Below, in pieces: positions 34,735-45,130 of a stretch of DNA of 64,000 nucleotides (its first letter is position 1; every line of letters begins with the position of its first letter). The position numbers and the translations under genes were made by a program. The notes below the pieces were generated by a model that had not been told where the DNA came from, ran no database searches, and saw only the letters and a program-made list of their open reading frames with translations. This DNA is from Galerina marginata (lineage: Eukaryota > Basidiomycota > Agaricomycetes > Agaricales > Galerinaceae), in assembly GCA_023014335.1 (NCBI GenBank), contig JAECYW010000012.1, positions 2,232,001-2,296,000 on the forward strand. The letters run 5' to 3'.

Positions 34735-35020
34735 TCCCACGGCGCCGCTCCCTCTTTTCCTTCAAGAGGTCCATATCCTCAAACCCCACTGCCCTTCGGA
34801 TCTTCCCTCCAAACAAAACAGATCCTTCCCCTCCTTTTTCCTCCCTCTCCATCTTGCCCTTGTGCATCATGGGACTCGTCCTATTACCAAAACCGCTCGC
34901 GCACGATTAATATTGCGGAGCTGCCGAAAATGGGCGTGGCTAAGAACTGAAAGTCGTTGGAGGTGCTGGCACGGGCCCTGGCGGCTGGTGAAGGAGCTGA
35001 AGGTCGTGCTTGAGGGTTAT
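34735..35020 (+). pseudogene. Broken copy of the gene A 3' end
   Basis: The order of gene A blocks is kept: the Ser/Lys-rich segment at about 34740, the LGLVLNRSRT segment at about 34870, and the EPLEVLARAL segment at about 34950. Frameshifts and a stop (TGA at about 34948) interrupt it. It ends just before repeat R3. Confidence 0.7.
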
Positions 35021-35766
35021 AATTGGACTTGGGTGGTCGTATGGTTCGTACTCTTGGTTTTTGGGAGTTTCTTTTGATTGATTTATTGCGTTTAATTCTA
35101 GGTCTTGACAAGTAAGCTGATGTCCAACATTATCATTCTGGCCTCAAGACTCGAGCGGTTTGGTCATTGGAAATTTCTGTTCTGTTTCACGACCAGAAAC
35201 CAACACTCCTGAGCTGGTGCCATTAAGCCCGAATTTGGAGCTTCTTTTCAAGTCCAATTGGACACGACAATGGATCTTCAGCGCTTAGGGCTCGGCTTGA
35301 GGTTCCAATGAGATACGACTTCGTTTCCCATTCGAGTTCTCCTCAATCGTGCCACGTACGCTACGGTCCGCTAAGGATGAGATTTACGATGTCGGCATCG
35401 GGATGTCCGGATAGGAAAGAATTTCTGAGCATCTAGATCTGGCATCTGCGTCTCTTCTATGGTGTCGACCGTTGCGATTGCGTCGATTTCGAAGCTGTCG
35501 GGTATAAATTAACAAAGTCGGCGGCCTATATACCGCTGGAAATTTTATTTTTGCCTTTATAGCAGCATTGTCATATTTACGTAAACTATTTCGAACTGCA
35601 CCTCAATCTACGACCTATGCTATGTACGAAGCCCCACCAATTTTAACGAAACTTGTCCAAGCCAAGTCGAAAGTGTCCAACTTTACTGGATACTCTATCT
35701 CCGGCGACTATTCGAACGCAAGGACCCGGACACAAAGTTTGATTTCGAACACCCGAACTTCCATCC

Positions 35767-36546
35767 TTACTCTTTCCCTGGCGGCTCGACACCGACGAGC
35801 GTTCCAGACCCGTCCGACGCACCGTGGCTAAACGTCCGCACCACACCCCCGACGCCACCTGCACCACGTTCATCATCAGCACTCCTCGTACTACCCGCCT
35901 CATTCGACGCATATTCCGGCGGCAGAGCCCCCTCAGCGACAAATGCTATCCTCGCAATTGATTCTATGTGGTACAAGCGCTCTTGAAGGGCTTCGAGGCG
36001 TTCGGCTAATACCGCATTTTGGTCTGGGAGAGGCTGCAGAGCGGCAGCTGGATCCGAAGTTGAGGGTATCAATGGCCCTGTGCCTCCAGCGGTAGGCAGC
36101 CACCGTGCTGCTTTCGAGTGGGAATTGGACCCGGCTGCCAATGGAGCAGAGTAAGGCTGATTAGGAACATTAAGCGCTGAATTCGAGGTGTGGGTTGTGA
36201 TGTATGGGCGCACGCTGCCTGGCGGCAGACGTTCAAGGAAAGGGTTATCAGGCGGAAGAGGTGGTTGCCGGCCTCGTTTTCTTTTTCTCCACCGTAGGAA
36301 GATTAAACTAACGATAATGGCAGTAAAGGCCCCTATAGAGACGCCAATAGAAATAGCGATGGCGGTTCTCCGGGGGGAGGTTGTGGCTGATTTACCTTGG
36401 TCTTGCGTATGGGGTACAAGGGTGTCGCTTGAGGAAAGAGTTGTGGTAGAGCTTTGTTTAGTACTGCCTGCAAGAGAACTTGAGTTGGCGCCAATCGCGT
36501 AAGATGGATTTGGACTAAGCCCATCGGGTGGTGCACTAGCCGACAT
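35767..36546 (-). CDS. Single-pass membrane protein with PPxY tail, B1 (259 aa)
   Basis: An uninterrupted minus-strand frame starts at the first ATG, 36546. The N-terminal 60 residues are Ser/Thr-rich (likely outside the membrane), followed by a single membrane helix (AIAISIGVSIGAFTAIIVSL) and a basic stop-transfer segment RWRKRKRGR. The cytoplasmic part has SVRPYITT, RWLPTAGG and a heptad-like stretch ending LQERLYHIES. It then shows LPPEYAS, a PPxY motif; PPxY motifs bind WW domains of Rsp5/Nedd4 ubiquitin ligases. No signal peptide is visible, so an upstream exon cannot be excluded. It is the best-preserved member of the array. Confidence 0.7.
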   Translation of the reverse strand: MSASAPPDGLSPNPSYAIGANSSSLAGSTKQSSTTTLSSSDTLVPHTQDQGKSATTSPRRTAIAISIGVSIGAFTAIIVSLIFLRWRKRKRGRQPPLPPDNPFLERLPPGSVRPYITTHTSNSALNVPNQPYSAPLAAGSNSHSKAARWLPTAGGTGPLIPSTSDPAAALQPLPDQNAVLAERLEALQERLYHIESIARIAFVAEGALPPEYASNEAGSTRSADDERGAGGVGGVVRTFSHGASDGSGTLVGVEPPGKE

Positions 36547-37009
36547 TCCCAGCAAAATTCAAATTACTGGAGGGAGTTAGAAAACTGCTGAACGATGTGT
36601 GGCGCTGTTGCTCGCATGACGGGGAAGACTCCTCTGGGTTGCCAGGTATTAGTAGGTGTTAGTATGGAGCAATTGCTAAGCCTTGTGGGGCAGTGACGCG
36701 GAAACTGAAATAACTCCAGGCCGAGATAGCAATGCTGCCAGTGCCCTTGGAATGTTCCAGAACTCTCAATCCGCGGGGGCGAGAATTCCCCGAACTTTCA
36801 ATTCGGTTGTTCACCCGGTGGGAAGGCAGAAGAAGGCAGACTTGGGATCAACTTGGGATAGGTTCGGAGCAAGCCACCTTGAACAAAGCGTGGCAAACAA
36901 ACACCGGCAGAAGAACGGCGTCTTGGAACGAACCTAAACTTGGGACAGGTGGGGGATCCCTCTGTCGGTTCACCGGGAGAAATATGCTCAAAATATGCTA
37001 GGTGCAAAT
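36547..37009. other. Upstream region of B1
   Basis: It contains the likely B1 promoter. Words such as TTGCTAAGCC near 36675 recur upstream of B2 and B3. No gene is seen. Confidence 0.4.
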
Positions 37010-37190
37010 TTGGGCGTGGGTAGGAATAGGGAGCCGCTGGAGGTGCTTGCTTGGGCGTTGGTGGGGGAGTTGAAAGTCGCTCTTGGGGGTTAGAAGGAAA
37101 GGACTTTTGGGGTTTTGATGGGATTAAATCTTATGGTGAGGATTTTTGGTTTTTGGGTGTTTGGTTGATCGATTGATTTATTGGGTTTGA
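37010..37190 (+). pseudogene. Copy of the last 80 bases of gene A plus 3' flank
   Basis: From about 37012 the sequence closely follows gene A from about 32652 onward, including the codons for GVGRNREPLEVLA and the same TAG stop, then the same downstream TTTTTGGTTTTTGGG segment. The left junction is abrupt, marking a duplication breakpoint. Similarity is higher than in the other copies, so this one may be the youngest. Confidence 0.75.
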
Positions 37191-38240
37191 TTCTAGGTCT
37201 CGATGATTAGACGACGTCCGATATACAGGCCGCGGGCCTCTGGGCTCGACGTTTCGCAGTCCGAATGGAGACGACGTTGATCTTGAGCGCTTATCGCTCA
37301 GCTTCAGGCTTCCACAAGAGACGCGTCATTTTACCTTCCTATTCGTGTTCTCCCCGATCGCGCTACGTACGCAACGGTCCTCAGGCTGGAAACTTCGATG
37401 TCAGCACCAGGACGCCCGGATAATAAAAGCATTTCTCGGCGTCTAGGTCTGACATCTCATCTCTGTCCAAAACACAGGGCCGTTGCGACTGCATCGAACT
37501 GATGGAACAACGAAGCCAGTCGCGTTTAAATTGGAGTTGGTCGCTTACGATACAGTTGGATATTATTTCGACGAAACTAAAATCCAATCCCAGTTGAAAT
37601 ATATGCAACGTCTGTTTTGGAGTTCGCAAACCCGATTTGGGTATTTGCCAGTGTTATTGTTATCGTCGTCCGTGTTGCGTCCGTGTTCTCCTCCTTATCC
37701 TCTACCATCATGTCGTAGCACACTTATGCGATACCTTCCTTTCGTACTCAAATAAGTTATGGGCCCTGCGCTCTGTACGATCTACTCTCTGTACACAGTC
37801 ATCCTCCACTGGAACACCCCCTCTTTCTGTTCTCGCAGTCGAAAACCTGACTTCCCGTATCAGCACCAACACTTATTTAATAGACTGCTAGGCTGATCCT
37901 TTCATCATCCGACAGCCACGCTACTACAATTTTCTAGGCTGGTGAGGGTGCTGAAAGTCGTGCTTTGGGTTTATAATTGGACTTCGATGGTTATGTGGGC
38001 TCGTACTCTTAGTTTTTCGTCATTTATTTGATTTATTTATCGCGTTTGATTTTAGGTTTTGACAAGTATGCAAATCTAGATGTCCGACATTCAGGCCTCA
38101 TAGCACGACCTTGCTTTGTGCAGTCCGAACGGAAACAGTGTCGATCCTTAGCGCTTATCGCTCAGCTTCAGATTCCCATAAGAGAAGACCGTATCCCATT
38201 CGATTCAAGACAACAGGAATTAGCGACTTCATAAGACCAT
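37190..38240. repeat. Gene A flank copies R4 and partial R5
   Basis: R4 (about 37190-37935) follows the order of R1: CCGATATACAGGCCGC, CGATCGCGCTACGTACGCAA, GCCCGGATAATAAAAGCA and so on. At about 37935 it switches to the gene A tail (GGTGAGGGTGCTGAAAGTCG) and then to a short R5 copy (about 38050-38200). No intact gene is present. Confidence 0.7.
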
Positions 38241-38429
38241 GATCAATCAATTCTCCAACGCGATAAGCTCAACTTCTGGGCCGGGAAACGGTGAAAAACT
38301 ACGATATATCTGTGGTATTGGAACCAACTTCCAGAGTACCATCTTTAAATTTGGTTCAAGACCGTTCACAATTTTGTAACAGTCCATTCTATTTTCGCAG
38401 TTCTAATGCATGGGAAATAACTTGGAACA

Positions 38430-38640
38430 AAGTAGTCATGGTCAAAAATCAAAAGAATGGGGGGAATGTGTGGCTACTGCAAGCTATACTGACCTGCGAG
38501 ATAGAATGAAAAAAAGAAAGATATTTTACGACAACCGGGAAGGTACAATACTAAATTTGGAAATGTGGCGCAGTGAGGAACGGGCCACTCGGACCGCGAT
38601 ATCGCTGTTTCTATGTAACGGTAATTACGGACTAACGAAT
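38430..38640. repeat. Repeat shared with 43035-43210
   Basis: Both places carry TGTGGCTACTGCAA-like and GTGGCTACTACAAA-like starts, then ATATT-TACGAC, then TTTGGAAATGTGGCGCA and CGGGCCACTCGGACCGCG. The copies lie at the same side of B2 and B4 and mark the border of the duplicated B unit. Confidence 0.65.
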
Positions 38641-38783
38641 ATTCCAGGGAATTCGTGGATAATATATTAAAACTTTGACTTTCAAACCTTACTATACTTA
38701 CTGGCCATTGGCCCGACGGGTCTACCAAGACTGAACATTTGAAAGCCAGGAGACAACGTCCAATTTTGAATGCCTACAAGTAC

Positions 38784-39627
38784 CTAGAAACCCCTACAGC
38801 TCGACACCGACGACCTTCCAGACCCATCCGACGCACCAACCAACCGCGCGACATCGCCGACACCGCCTGCATCACGCTCATCACCAGCATTCCTCCTACT
38901 GCTCAGCCCATTTGACGCAAATTCCGGCGTCGGTACCCCCTCAGCAATGAATGCTATCCCCGTAATCGACTCGATCCGGTGCATGCGTTCCTGAAGTGCT
39001 TGCAGTTGTTCCACGATCATAAGATTTTGACATGGGAGCGACTTCAGCGGTGGGCAGCCAGCGCTTTGCTTTCGAGTCGGTGTTGGACGTAGCCGACAAT
39101 GAATCCGAGGAGGGCTGAGTAAAAGGAGTAAGCGCTGAATTCGAGGTTTGTGAATGTTGCGTTGTGATATATGGGCGCACGCTGCCTGGCGGCGGATTCT
39201 CAGAGATTGTAAGGAAGGGGTATGACGGAGGTGTTCGTCGGCCCCGTTTTCTCTTCCTCCACCTTAGGAAGATGAGACTAATGATAACGGCAGCAAGGGC
39301 CCCTAGTGAGACGCCAATGGAAATAGCGAGGGTGGTTCTCCGGGAGGAAGCTGCGCCTTGGATACCTTGAACTGAAGTAGGGGATACAAGGGCGTCGCTT
39401 GGCGAGGGAATTGTGGTAGAAATTTGTGAGATCGTTGAGCGAGCTGGTGTGGTACCATTGCCATTAAGGAAAGTTGCGATCGGATGGAATAGGTGTGTCC
39501 CAGTGGCTTCAAATTTGAGGTCAGAAGCAATCGAGGAGCTGGCCAAATGCAGCGAAGTGGGTGGTGTTGATTGCATGAAGAGATACGAAAAGAGGAAGAC
39601 ACTTGGTTGACTGCCAGTATTATGCAT
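38784..39627 (-). pseudogene. Membrane protein paralogue B2, frameshifted
   Basis: The first frame (39627-38941) matches B1 and B3 through a Ser/Thr-rich N-part, a membrane helix (LAISIGVSLGALAAVIISL), RWRKRKRGR, SVRPYITT and KRWLPTAE. After that, about 60 bases present in B1 and B3 are missing and the frame shifts. The homologous tail (VEQLQALQERMHRIES) continues in another frame down to 38784. In that tail the PPEY motif has become VPTPEF. It is either a pseudogene or a truncated protein with a new C-terminus. Confidence 0.7.
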
Positions 39628-40040
39628 TTATATATGCCAGTGGACCAGTTGCTAAGCCAGCCTGAGGATACGCCGTTTCCCTCTGACCATCGTGATCTAC
39701 TCCAGAACTGTGAATGGGAGGCTGCCAGTAAAGTTCCACCACTAAAAGTATCCATGGCAAATCTATCTGTTGTCAGAACGAGCTGTTTTGGTTTGCCACA
39801 GCTACAGATGGGAAGGTTCAGCCAGCATCGTGGTGCAGCCGCGTCTGTGTGAAGATCTCACCGCCGAAGTGGAACGAAGGACAGCTTGTCCAATTTACCA
39901 AGATATTCAGAGTTCGGCTTCCTCCCCAACCCTCGCTTAGCCTAGTTCACTGCGAACGACGCATTCATAATTTCGCGCACTGACGACCAAGACGACAGGA
40001 ATCAGCGATCTGATAAATCACTCGAAGAAAGAGGTTACCA
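39628..40040. promoter_or_regulatory. Upstream region of B2, similar to that of B3
   Basis: This stretch and 42190-42570 share GTTGCTAAGCCA, GACCATCGTGATCT, AACTGTGAATG and GACAGGAATCAGCGAT in the same order. The promoter was therefore duplicated with the B unit. No specific regulator site is claimed. Confidence 0.5.
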
Positions 40041-40137
40041 ACTTTGGTGCTGACCAGGCAGGTACGAGAAGAGGCAGGACATAAAGAGAAGGTTACGAAA
40101 CCCACCGACAACTCCAATCACCATGCAGCCCACAAAT

Positions 40138-40610
40138 ATCCTCACACTGCATCGCGACCCGTGAAACCCAAAGTCCCAAAATTCCAATCCTCGACCGCTT
40201 CATCGCGCTCAAAGACAGACAAGACATCTTTGCCGATGACACGGAACTGTACACTGATAGGGAAGACACTCTCTATTCATAGCCCCGCACGCGGCTCGAG
40301 GACTTGATAGTGGTAAACAGAAGACCAGCAGAGGACAGAACCGCTAACGGGATTCGGGAACGCCGAAAGCAGGTCACACCAGATCTATGCACGTGATCGC
40401 AGAGCAGCTCTTGCCCCTCCCAATGCTCCCATTGCCAAGCATCCTATCGCGCTCTTCATCTCCTTCTCCCCGTGGCACATCGGCATCGTCCTCAACAGTT
40501 CGCGCACGATGGTAGGGGTGCCTAGTTTTGGCGTTGGGAGAAATACGGAGCCCAGCGAGGGCATCGGTAGGAACTGAAAGTCGCGCATGAGGGTTAGATG
40601 TGGTTGTAAC
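40138..40610 (+). pseudogene. Broken copy of gene A (second half)
   Basis: The blocks ILDRFIALKDRQDIFADDT and PRTRLEDL of gene A are readable, then about 100 unmatched bases, then ISFSPWHIGIVLN and GVGRNTEP-like codons. A TAG stop at about 40279 and frameshifts break the frame. It is the longest of the degraded gene A copies and sits upstream of a repeat R copy. Confidence 0.75.
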
Positions 40611-40664
40611 GCTTCGTAATTCTGGTTTTTTTCTTGGTTTATTTGACTGATTTATTTCATTTAA

Positions 40665-41060
40665 CTCTAGGTCTTGACGAGTAGGCGGCATCTAACACTC
40701 AGGTCTGAGCGTTTCCCATCCGTGACGTCCCCGATCACGCTATGTACGCAACGGTACGCTTTGGATTGTAAATTTTGATGTCGGCATCAGGATGTCTGGA
40801 GAGTAAAAGATTCGGGCATCTAGATCTTACATCTGGTTACTTTCAAATAGTTTGGACCGTTGCAACTGCGTCTAATTGAAGAACGAAGCCAATCCGGCTT
40901 ACATTGGAGTTGGTGATTTAAAAATTTGATACAAATACGTTGACCATTTTTATTCGTTTCTATAACAGCGTCATGATATCTATACGGACCAGTTCGAACT
41001 TTCAATTAGGTATATGGTCTGTGCAGGGGTATATATGAAGACTCGACAATTTTGACAAGC
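40665..41060. repeat. Gene A flank copy R6
   Basis: It follows the broken gene A copy in the same order as in the intact locus: CTAGGTCTTGACGAGTAGGC, CACGCTATGTACGCAACGGT, GTCGGCATCAGGATGTCTGG, TTGGAGTTGGTGATTTA. It ends at about 41060. Confidence 0.65.
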
Positions 41061-41343
41061 CTTGTCCAATTCCAGTCCAAAGCGTCCGACTGAACTGGCT
41101 ACTCCTCCTCAGCTTCACCCATGCTGACTGTTGAATAGCATGGAGACGAAGGCCAACTCATCCGTGGTCATTATCAGGACAGGATATTCAAAAGCAAGGA
41201 GGGAAAGTCTGATGTCAAACACCTAGGATTGAATCCTACTCCTTCCCGGGCGGCTTGACACCGACGAGCATCCCAGACTCGTCCGACGTACCATGACGGG
41301 TTAAACCGTCTACGCCACACCCCCAACGGTGCCTGTTCCGCGC

Positions 41344-42159
41344 TCATCTCGTACTGGTCGCTCTATCCGACACATATTCCGGTGGTGGCACGTCCTCAGC
41401 GACGAAAGTGATCCTCGCAATTGACTCGATCTGGTGTACTCGTTCCTGAAGCCGTTGAAGCTGTTCCGCCATTACAGCATTTTGGTCAGCCAGCGGGAGA
41501 CGCTGCAGAGCTACATCCGCGGTAGAGGGTGTTACTATTAATGGCGGCTGTGCGACTCCAGCGGCAGGGAGCCAGTGCCTTGCTTTCGAGTTGGTGTTGG
41601 ACACTGAATTTGACGTTTGCGAATGTTGTGATGTGATGTATGGGCGTACGCTGCCTGGTGGCGCCGGCCTCTCGGATATTAAAAGGGGGTCACCGTCTCG
41701 CGGAAAAAGTGTTTGTCGGCCCCGTCTCCACTTTATGAGGCTTAGACTAATAATAACAGCAGCGACGATCCCTAGTGAGACGCCGATGGGAATGCTGGGG
41801 GTGGTTTTCTGGTGGGAGACTGTGGCTGACATCCCTTGGCCTTGCGTAGGGGATCCAGGAAAGTCGCTTGAGGAAGGAATTATAGTAGAAATTTGAGTGA
41901 TCAATGTGCCAGCGAAGGTGTCACTTGAGGAAAAAGTTGTTGCAGGATTGTGTGTATGTGTAATCAGTGTTGCTTGTATTATAGTGCGACTTGGAAGAAG
42001 TCCTATGATACCACCAGGACCGAAAAGTGAACCTGGTCCCGGAGGGGGCAGGTCCGTCTCATTGTGGTGTGCTACACCGCGAGTACCCGATGTGGTCGAA
42101 ATAACTTTGGAAGGTCGTCCGCCTGCATTAGATCCCTTGCGAGGGTCTGCATGAGCCAT
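41344..42159 (-). CDS. Single-pass membrane protein with PPxY tail, B3 (271 aa)
   Basis: The first ATG in the frame is at 42159. The layout equals that of B1: a Ser/Thr/Pro-rich N-part of about 115 residues, one membrane helix (IPIGVSLGIVAAVIISLSLI), a basic KWRRGR border, SVRPYITS, HWLPAAG, a helix-like AEQLQRLQERVHQIES, and VPPPEYVSD near the end (a PPxY motif). It shows the full-length version of the segment deleted in B2. A missing signal peptide leaves topology to the positive-inside rule: N-terminus outside. A membrane-anchored adaptor role is inferred. Confidence 0.68.
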   Translation of the reverse strand: MAHADPRKGSNAGGRPSKVISTTSGTRGVAHHNETDLPPPGPGSLFGPGGIIGLLPSRTIIQATLITHTHNPATTFSSSDTFAGTLITQISTIIPSSSDFPGSPTQGQGMSATVSHQKTTPSIPIGVSLGIVAAVIISLSLIKWRRGRQTLFPRDGDPLLISERPAPPGSVRPYITSQHSQTSNSVSNTNSKARHWLPAAGVAQPPLIVTPSTADVALQRLPLADQNAVMAEQLQRLQERVHQIESIARITFVAEDVPPPEYVSDRATSTR

Positions 42160-43396
42160 TACTGGATGTGGAAAGAGTTTGGCCAACTGCTTGGCTACCG
42201 GGTGGTATGCGTTTATGTAGGACCAGAGTTGCTAAGCCAATTCACCCTCTTGATCATCGTGATCTGAAACTGTGAATGAGAGCTCAAAACTTATTGTATC
42301 CACCGCAAATTTATCCGTCGTATAGAATGAGTTATTGATCAAATTACCAAGATGGAAAGTTCACTTCCTCCTCAAGCCATCGCTTAGCCAATTTCACTGA
42401 TTTACCGATGGACTTGACATCGTGGACCGTGAATGTATCACAATGCACGGTCCAGGTGGCACATGTACAGAAAACGCACTTATAGCGTCGCACGCGCGAT
42501 CAAGATGACAGGAATCAGCGATGTGAATAGATAGGAAGGTCATGATCAATCAGTTCTCTAAGCAATAAGTTGAACTGTTGCACAAACGACGAAGGCTAGA
42601 ATATATCTATAATATTGGATTAAATGTTCAGAATGCCACCCTTGAGTGCAGAGAATATTCTTGAACCATAATTTCTTTCAAAACATTTAATGGCCAAGAA
42701 ACACTGCCAAATCGGACCAGCCAAGTCGACAGACTTGCTCTCCTCTGTGGCTCAAAGCCAACGAGGGTTTCAGATGCGTTGAATACGCCATTACCATCCG
42801 CCTTCAAATTGCTATGCCGTCGCACCAGCTGCAGTGGTTTGGCAGAGGTTTAAATTATGGCTGACAATCACAAAACTCTGAATGGATGGTTCTGAGAGCA
42901 TAAAAAAATGGTTACAAGTGTCTCTGTCCAGAATCTTACTAAACAGGATGCAAATGAAGGTATGTACGGCTATGACAGTTGTTACTACTTCGTAGTTCTG
43001 ATACATGGGTATGACTTCGAGAAGTTTATGTTACAAAATCAAAGGGAAGTCGAGGAGTGCGTGGCTACTACAAATAATACTGCTTTGCAAGCTAGAGCGA
43101 CAAATGGAGGGATATTCTACGACTTGAGAACAAAATATACAAGATACAATACTGAATTTGGAAATGTGGCGCACCAACGGGCCACTCGGACCGCGCGATA
43201 ACGATGTTATCCAATGGAGCCACACCTCTTGTCCGGAGTGATGCATATTCCAGCCGGAACATCATAGATAGAATATGCGGTCTTTAGTATCAAACCTTAC
43301 CGTCTCCCTGTGTGCTACTCAGCCATCGCCTTGACGAATGTACTTACACAGCGAAGGCGTGCAGATTAAGCGCTCGCCCACACGTGATCACCATCG
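42160..43396. other. Region between B3 and B4, with duplicated segments
   Basis: 42190-42570 repeats the upstream region of B2. 43035-43210 repeats 38430-38640. No intact gene was recognised; the frames here are short. Confidence 0.5.
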
Positions 43397-44491
43397 TTAC
43401 TTTTGCCGACTCTGACGTGGACCGTGGTCAGCGCTATCCACGGGACTCATTCGTTCCGAAGCATACTCTGGTGGAGGCACCCCCTCCACATCTATTCTCC
43501 CTATGATACCGACCTGTTGGGCATATCTGAGAATTTCGTGCACTTGTTCCTCCGCCAATGTGTTTGGATCTAGAACGAATGGGGGAATTCCTAGCATCGA
43601 AAGGGGGCCATTTCCCTCGGTACGCATGGTTACCTGCGCCTCTGGTGTTTCACCTCGGCCTAGGGCGGAGACAGGGTTCCTGAGTGTCAACCACCGCCCA
43701 ACCGTACCGCCACGAGCGGTTACGGACACCCGAGTTCTGGTTTTTATGGCAGATAGAAATGCTGGCGGTGGAACTCGGTAAGGCTGCAGACCGCCAATTG
43801 GAATATTCATGTCGTTGATAATTGACCTCTTTTCTATGTCGCCAATGCCTGCATCTTCTGGCTCTGTGAATGCATTCACTGATGTTTTGTCCCTCCGAGT
43901 CGTTCTCCTCCGTCTAAGAAAAAGAAAGGATAAAGAAACGACTAAGACGAGTGCGAGGGGAAGGGCGATGGAAATAACCACAATTGATTTTGAGGGAGTG
44001 GACTTGTGCTTTGATGAATACTGTGTGGGGAGTGTGAGGGTTGAAGATGGGCCTGAGGACGACGAAGATTTAGATAACAGAGGTGGAAACGACAGAGCAG
44101 GAGTGGAATTCGTCGAATGCGATACTGAGGTTTGTTCCAGGACGGAATTACTATGTGAAGGAGATCCAGCTGCTGGAGCTGCAAGGAAGCCATTGCGAGA
44201 AGTTGTAAAAGGAGTATGTTGTGAAGAGGAAACCTTGGAAGGAATATTGGCTGTGCTGGAGAATGTAGAGTTAAGAGGAGTGGGGGAAGTTGTTGGCAGC
44301 GGTAGCATCGAGGAAGGCAGCTTACTGCAATAGGCTATGGTTATGTGATGAAGATTCCGAGAAAAGACAGTGAGAGTTGAGCACAGGAGAGCGAGTATTA
44401 GCGCATGAAAGGGTGAAATATTCTGATAACAAATACAGCCTAGGACGTCCTTTATAAACTCTGGACACCAGTTTTGAAGCTGGAAACACAT
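43397..44491 (-). CDS. Single-pass membrane protein with PPxY tail, B4 (up to 364 aa)
   Basis: The frame opens at ATG 44491 and closes at TAA 43397. An early hydrophobic run (FHALILALLCSTLTVF) could act as a signal anchor, or the true start could be the later ATG at 44308. About 100 Ser/Thr/Pro-rich residues follow, then a membrane helix (IVVISIALPLALVLVVSLSFLFL), basic RRRRTTRR, VGRWLTLRNPV and the tail VEGVPPPEYASE. It is clearly related to B1-B3 in plan and in the tail but more diverged in sequence, so it may be an older duplicate. Confidence 0.65.
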   Translation of the reverse strand: MCFQLQNWCPEFIKDVLGCICYQNISPFHALILALLCSTLTVFSRNLHHITIAYCSKLPSSMLPLPTTSPTPLNSTFSSTANIPSKVSSSQHTPFTTSRNGFLAAPAAGSPSHSNSVLEQTSVSHSTNSTPALSFPPLLSKSSSSSGPSSTLTLPTQYSSKHKSTPSKSIVVISIALPLALVLVVSLSFLFLRRRRTTRRDKTSVNAFTEPEDAGIGDIEKRSIINDMNIPIGGLQPYRVPPPAFLSAIKTRTRVSVTARGGTVGRWLTLRNPVSALGRGETPEAQVTMRTEGNGPLSMLGIPPFVLDPNTLAEEQVHEILRYAQQVGIIGRIDVEGVPPPEYASERMSPVDSADHGPRQSRQK

Positions 44492-45130
44492 TTCTCCTTC
44501 TCCAACCCTGAGCGTTACAGGATATCAAGGTCAAAAGATCCGAATCGGACATCGGTAGGCCGCTCATGTTAGTACGCGAATGTGTTTCAATGCGACTAAA
44601 TTTTGTCCCGGACATCCACCACAAAGCTCCGTTAGCTTTATGACCTCCAAGCATCGCGCAATACGGGTTTTATGCTGTTATTTTGTGCTTCAATGAGCTT
44701 GTCGCTAGTATGACTCGTTCAATTTGGAAATACTATGACATAAACGATTGAGTAGGTTCAGTTGGCTTGAGGTCAAGTCGGGTCATAGAAAATTGCGCCG
44801 GCAGCATCTAAATGCCGGCCTAAAGCTGTCCTTGTATTCTGCATATATGTCCTGGTTACCTACAGTTGCTCAGCGAAGATCATATTTCGAATATAACTTT
44901 GAACTGTGGCTGAGGTACTTGCTCGGTTGGTCGTCCAATCGGATTCGGATGCGGCGTCCTCGACTATTTGGGTTATCCGAAATTTGTCGTGGAGACTAGA
45001 GAGACAGGTGAATGTTATCTTCTGTAGCTCTAAACACAGAATAAAGTTCCATCCTATAGAATCTATGCTACTGAACTAAATTAAAATTACGCCGAATTTT
45101 TGACGACCTCGCTGGGAGTTCTACTCTTTC
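44492..45130. other. Upstream of B4; no gene seen
   Basis: It contains only short frames and no recognised motif. The B4 promoter should be at the left end. Confidence 0.4.

Larger units (their letters stand above)
32732..35766. repeat. Tandem repeats of gene A flank, copies R1-R3
   Basis: The sequence downstream of gene A (R1, about 32826-33740) is repeated at about 33986-34720 (R2) and in part at about 35100-35620 (R3). Marker phrases that recur in order are AGGTCTTGAC, GCTACG-ACGCAACGGTCC, TTTACATGAACCA, CTGCTAAGTATGGCTCGCTG and CCTCAATGCCATTGCCCTCG. R1 and R2 are offset by about 840 bases near their right ends. They are diverged and contain no intact gene. The unit seems to be the gene A 3' end plus its downstream flank. 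Confidence 0.75.

Noticed and set aside
43809..44333. 174-codon plus-strand open frame
   Set aside because: It is antisense to B4, whose membrane helix and PPEY tail are convincing.
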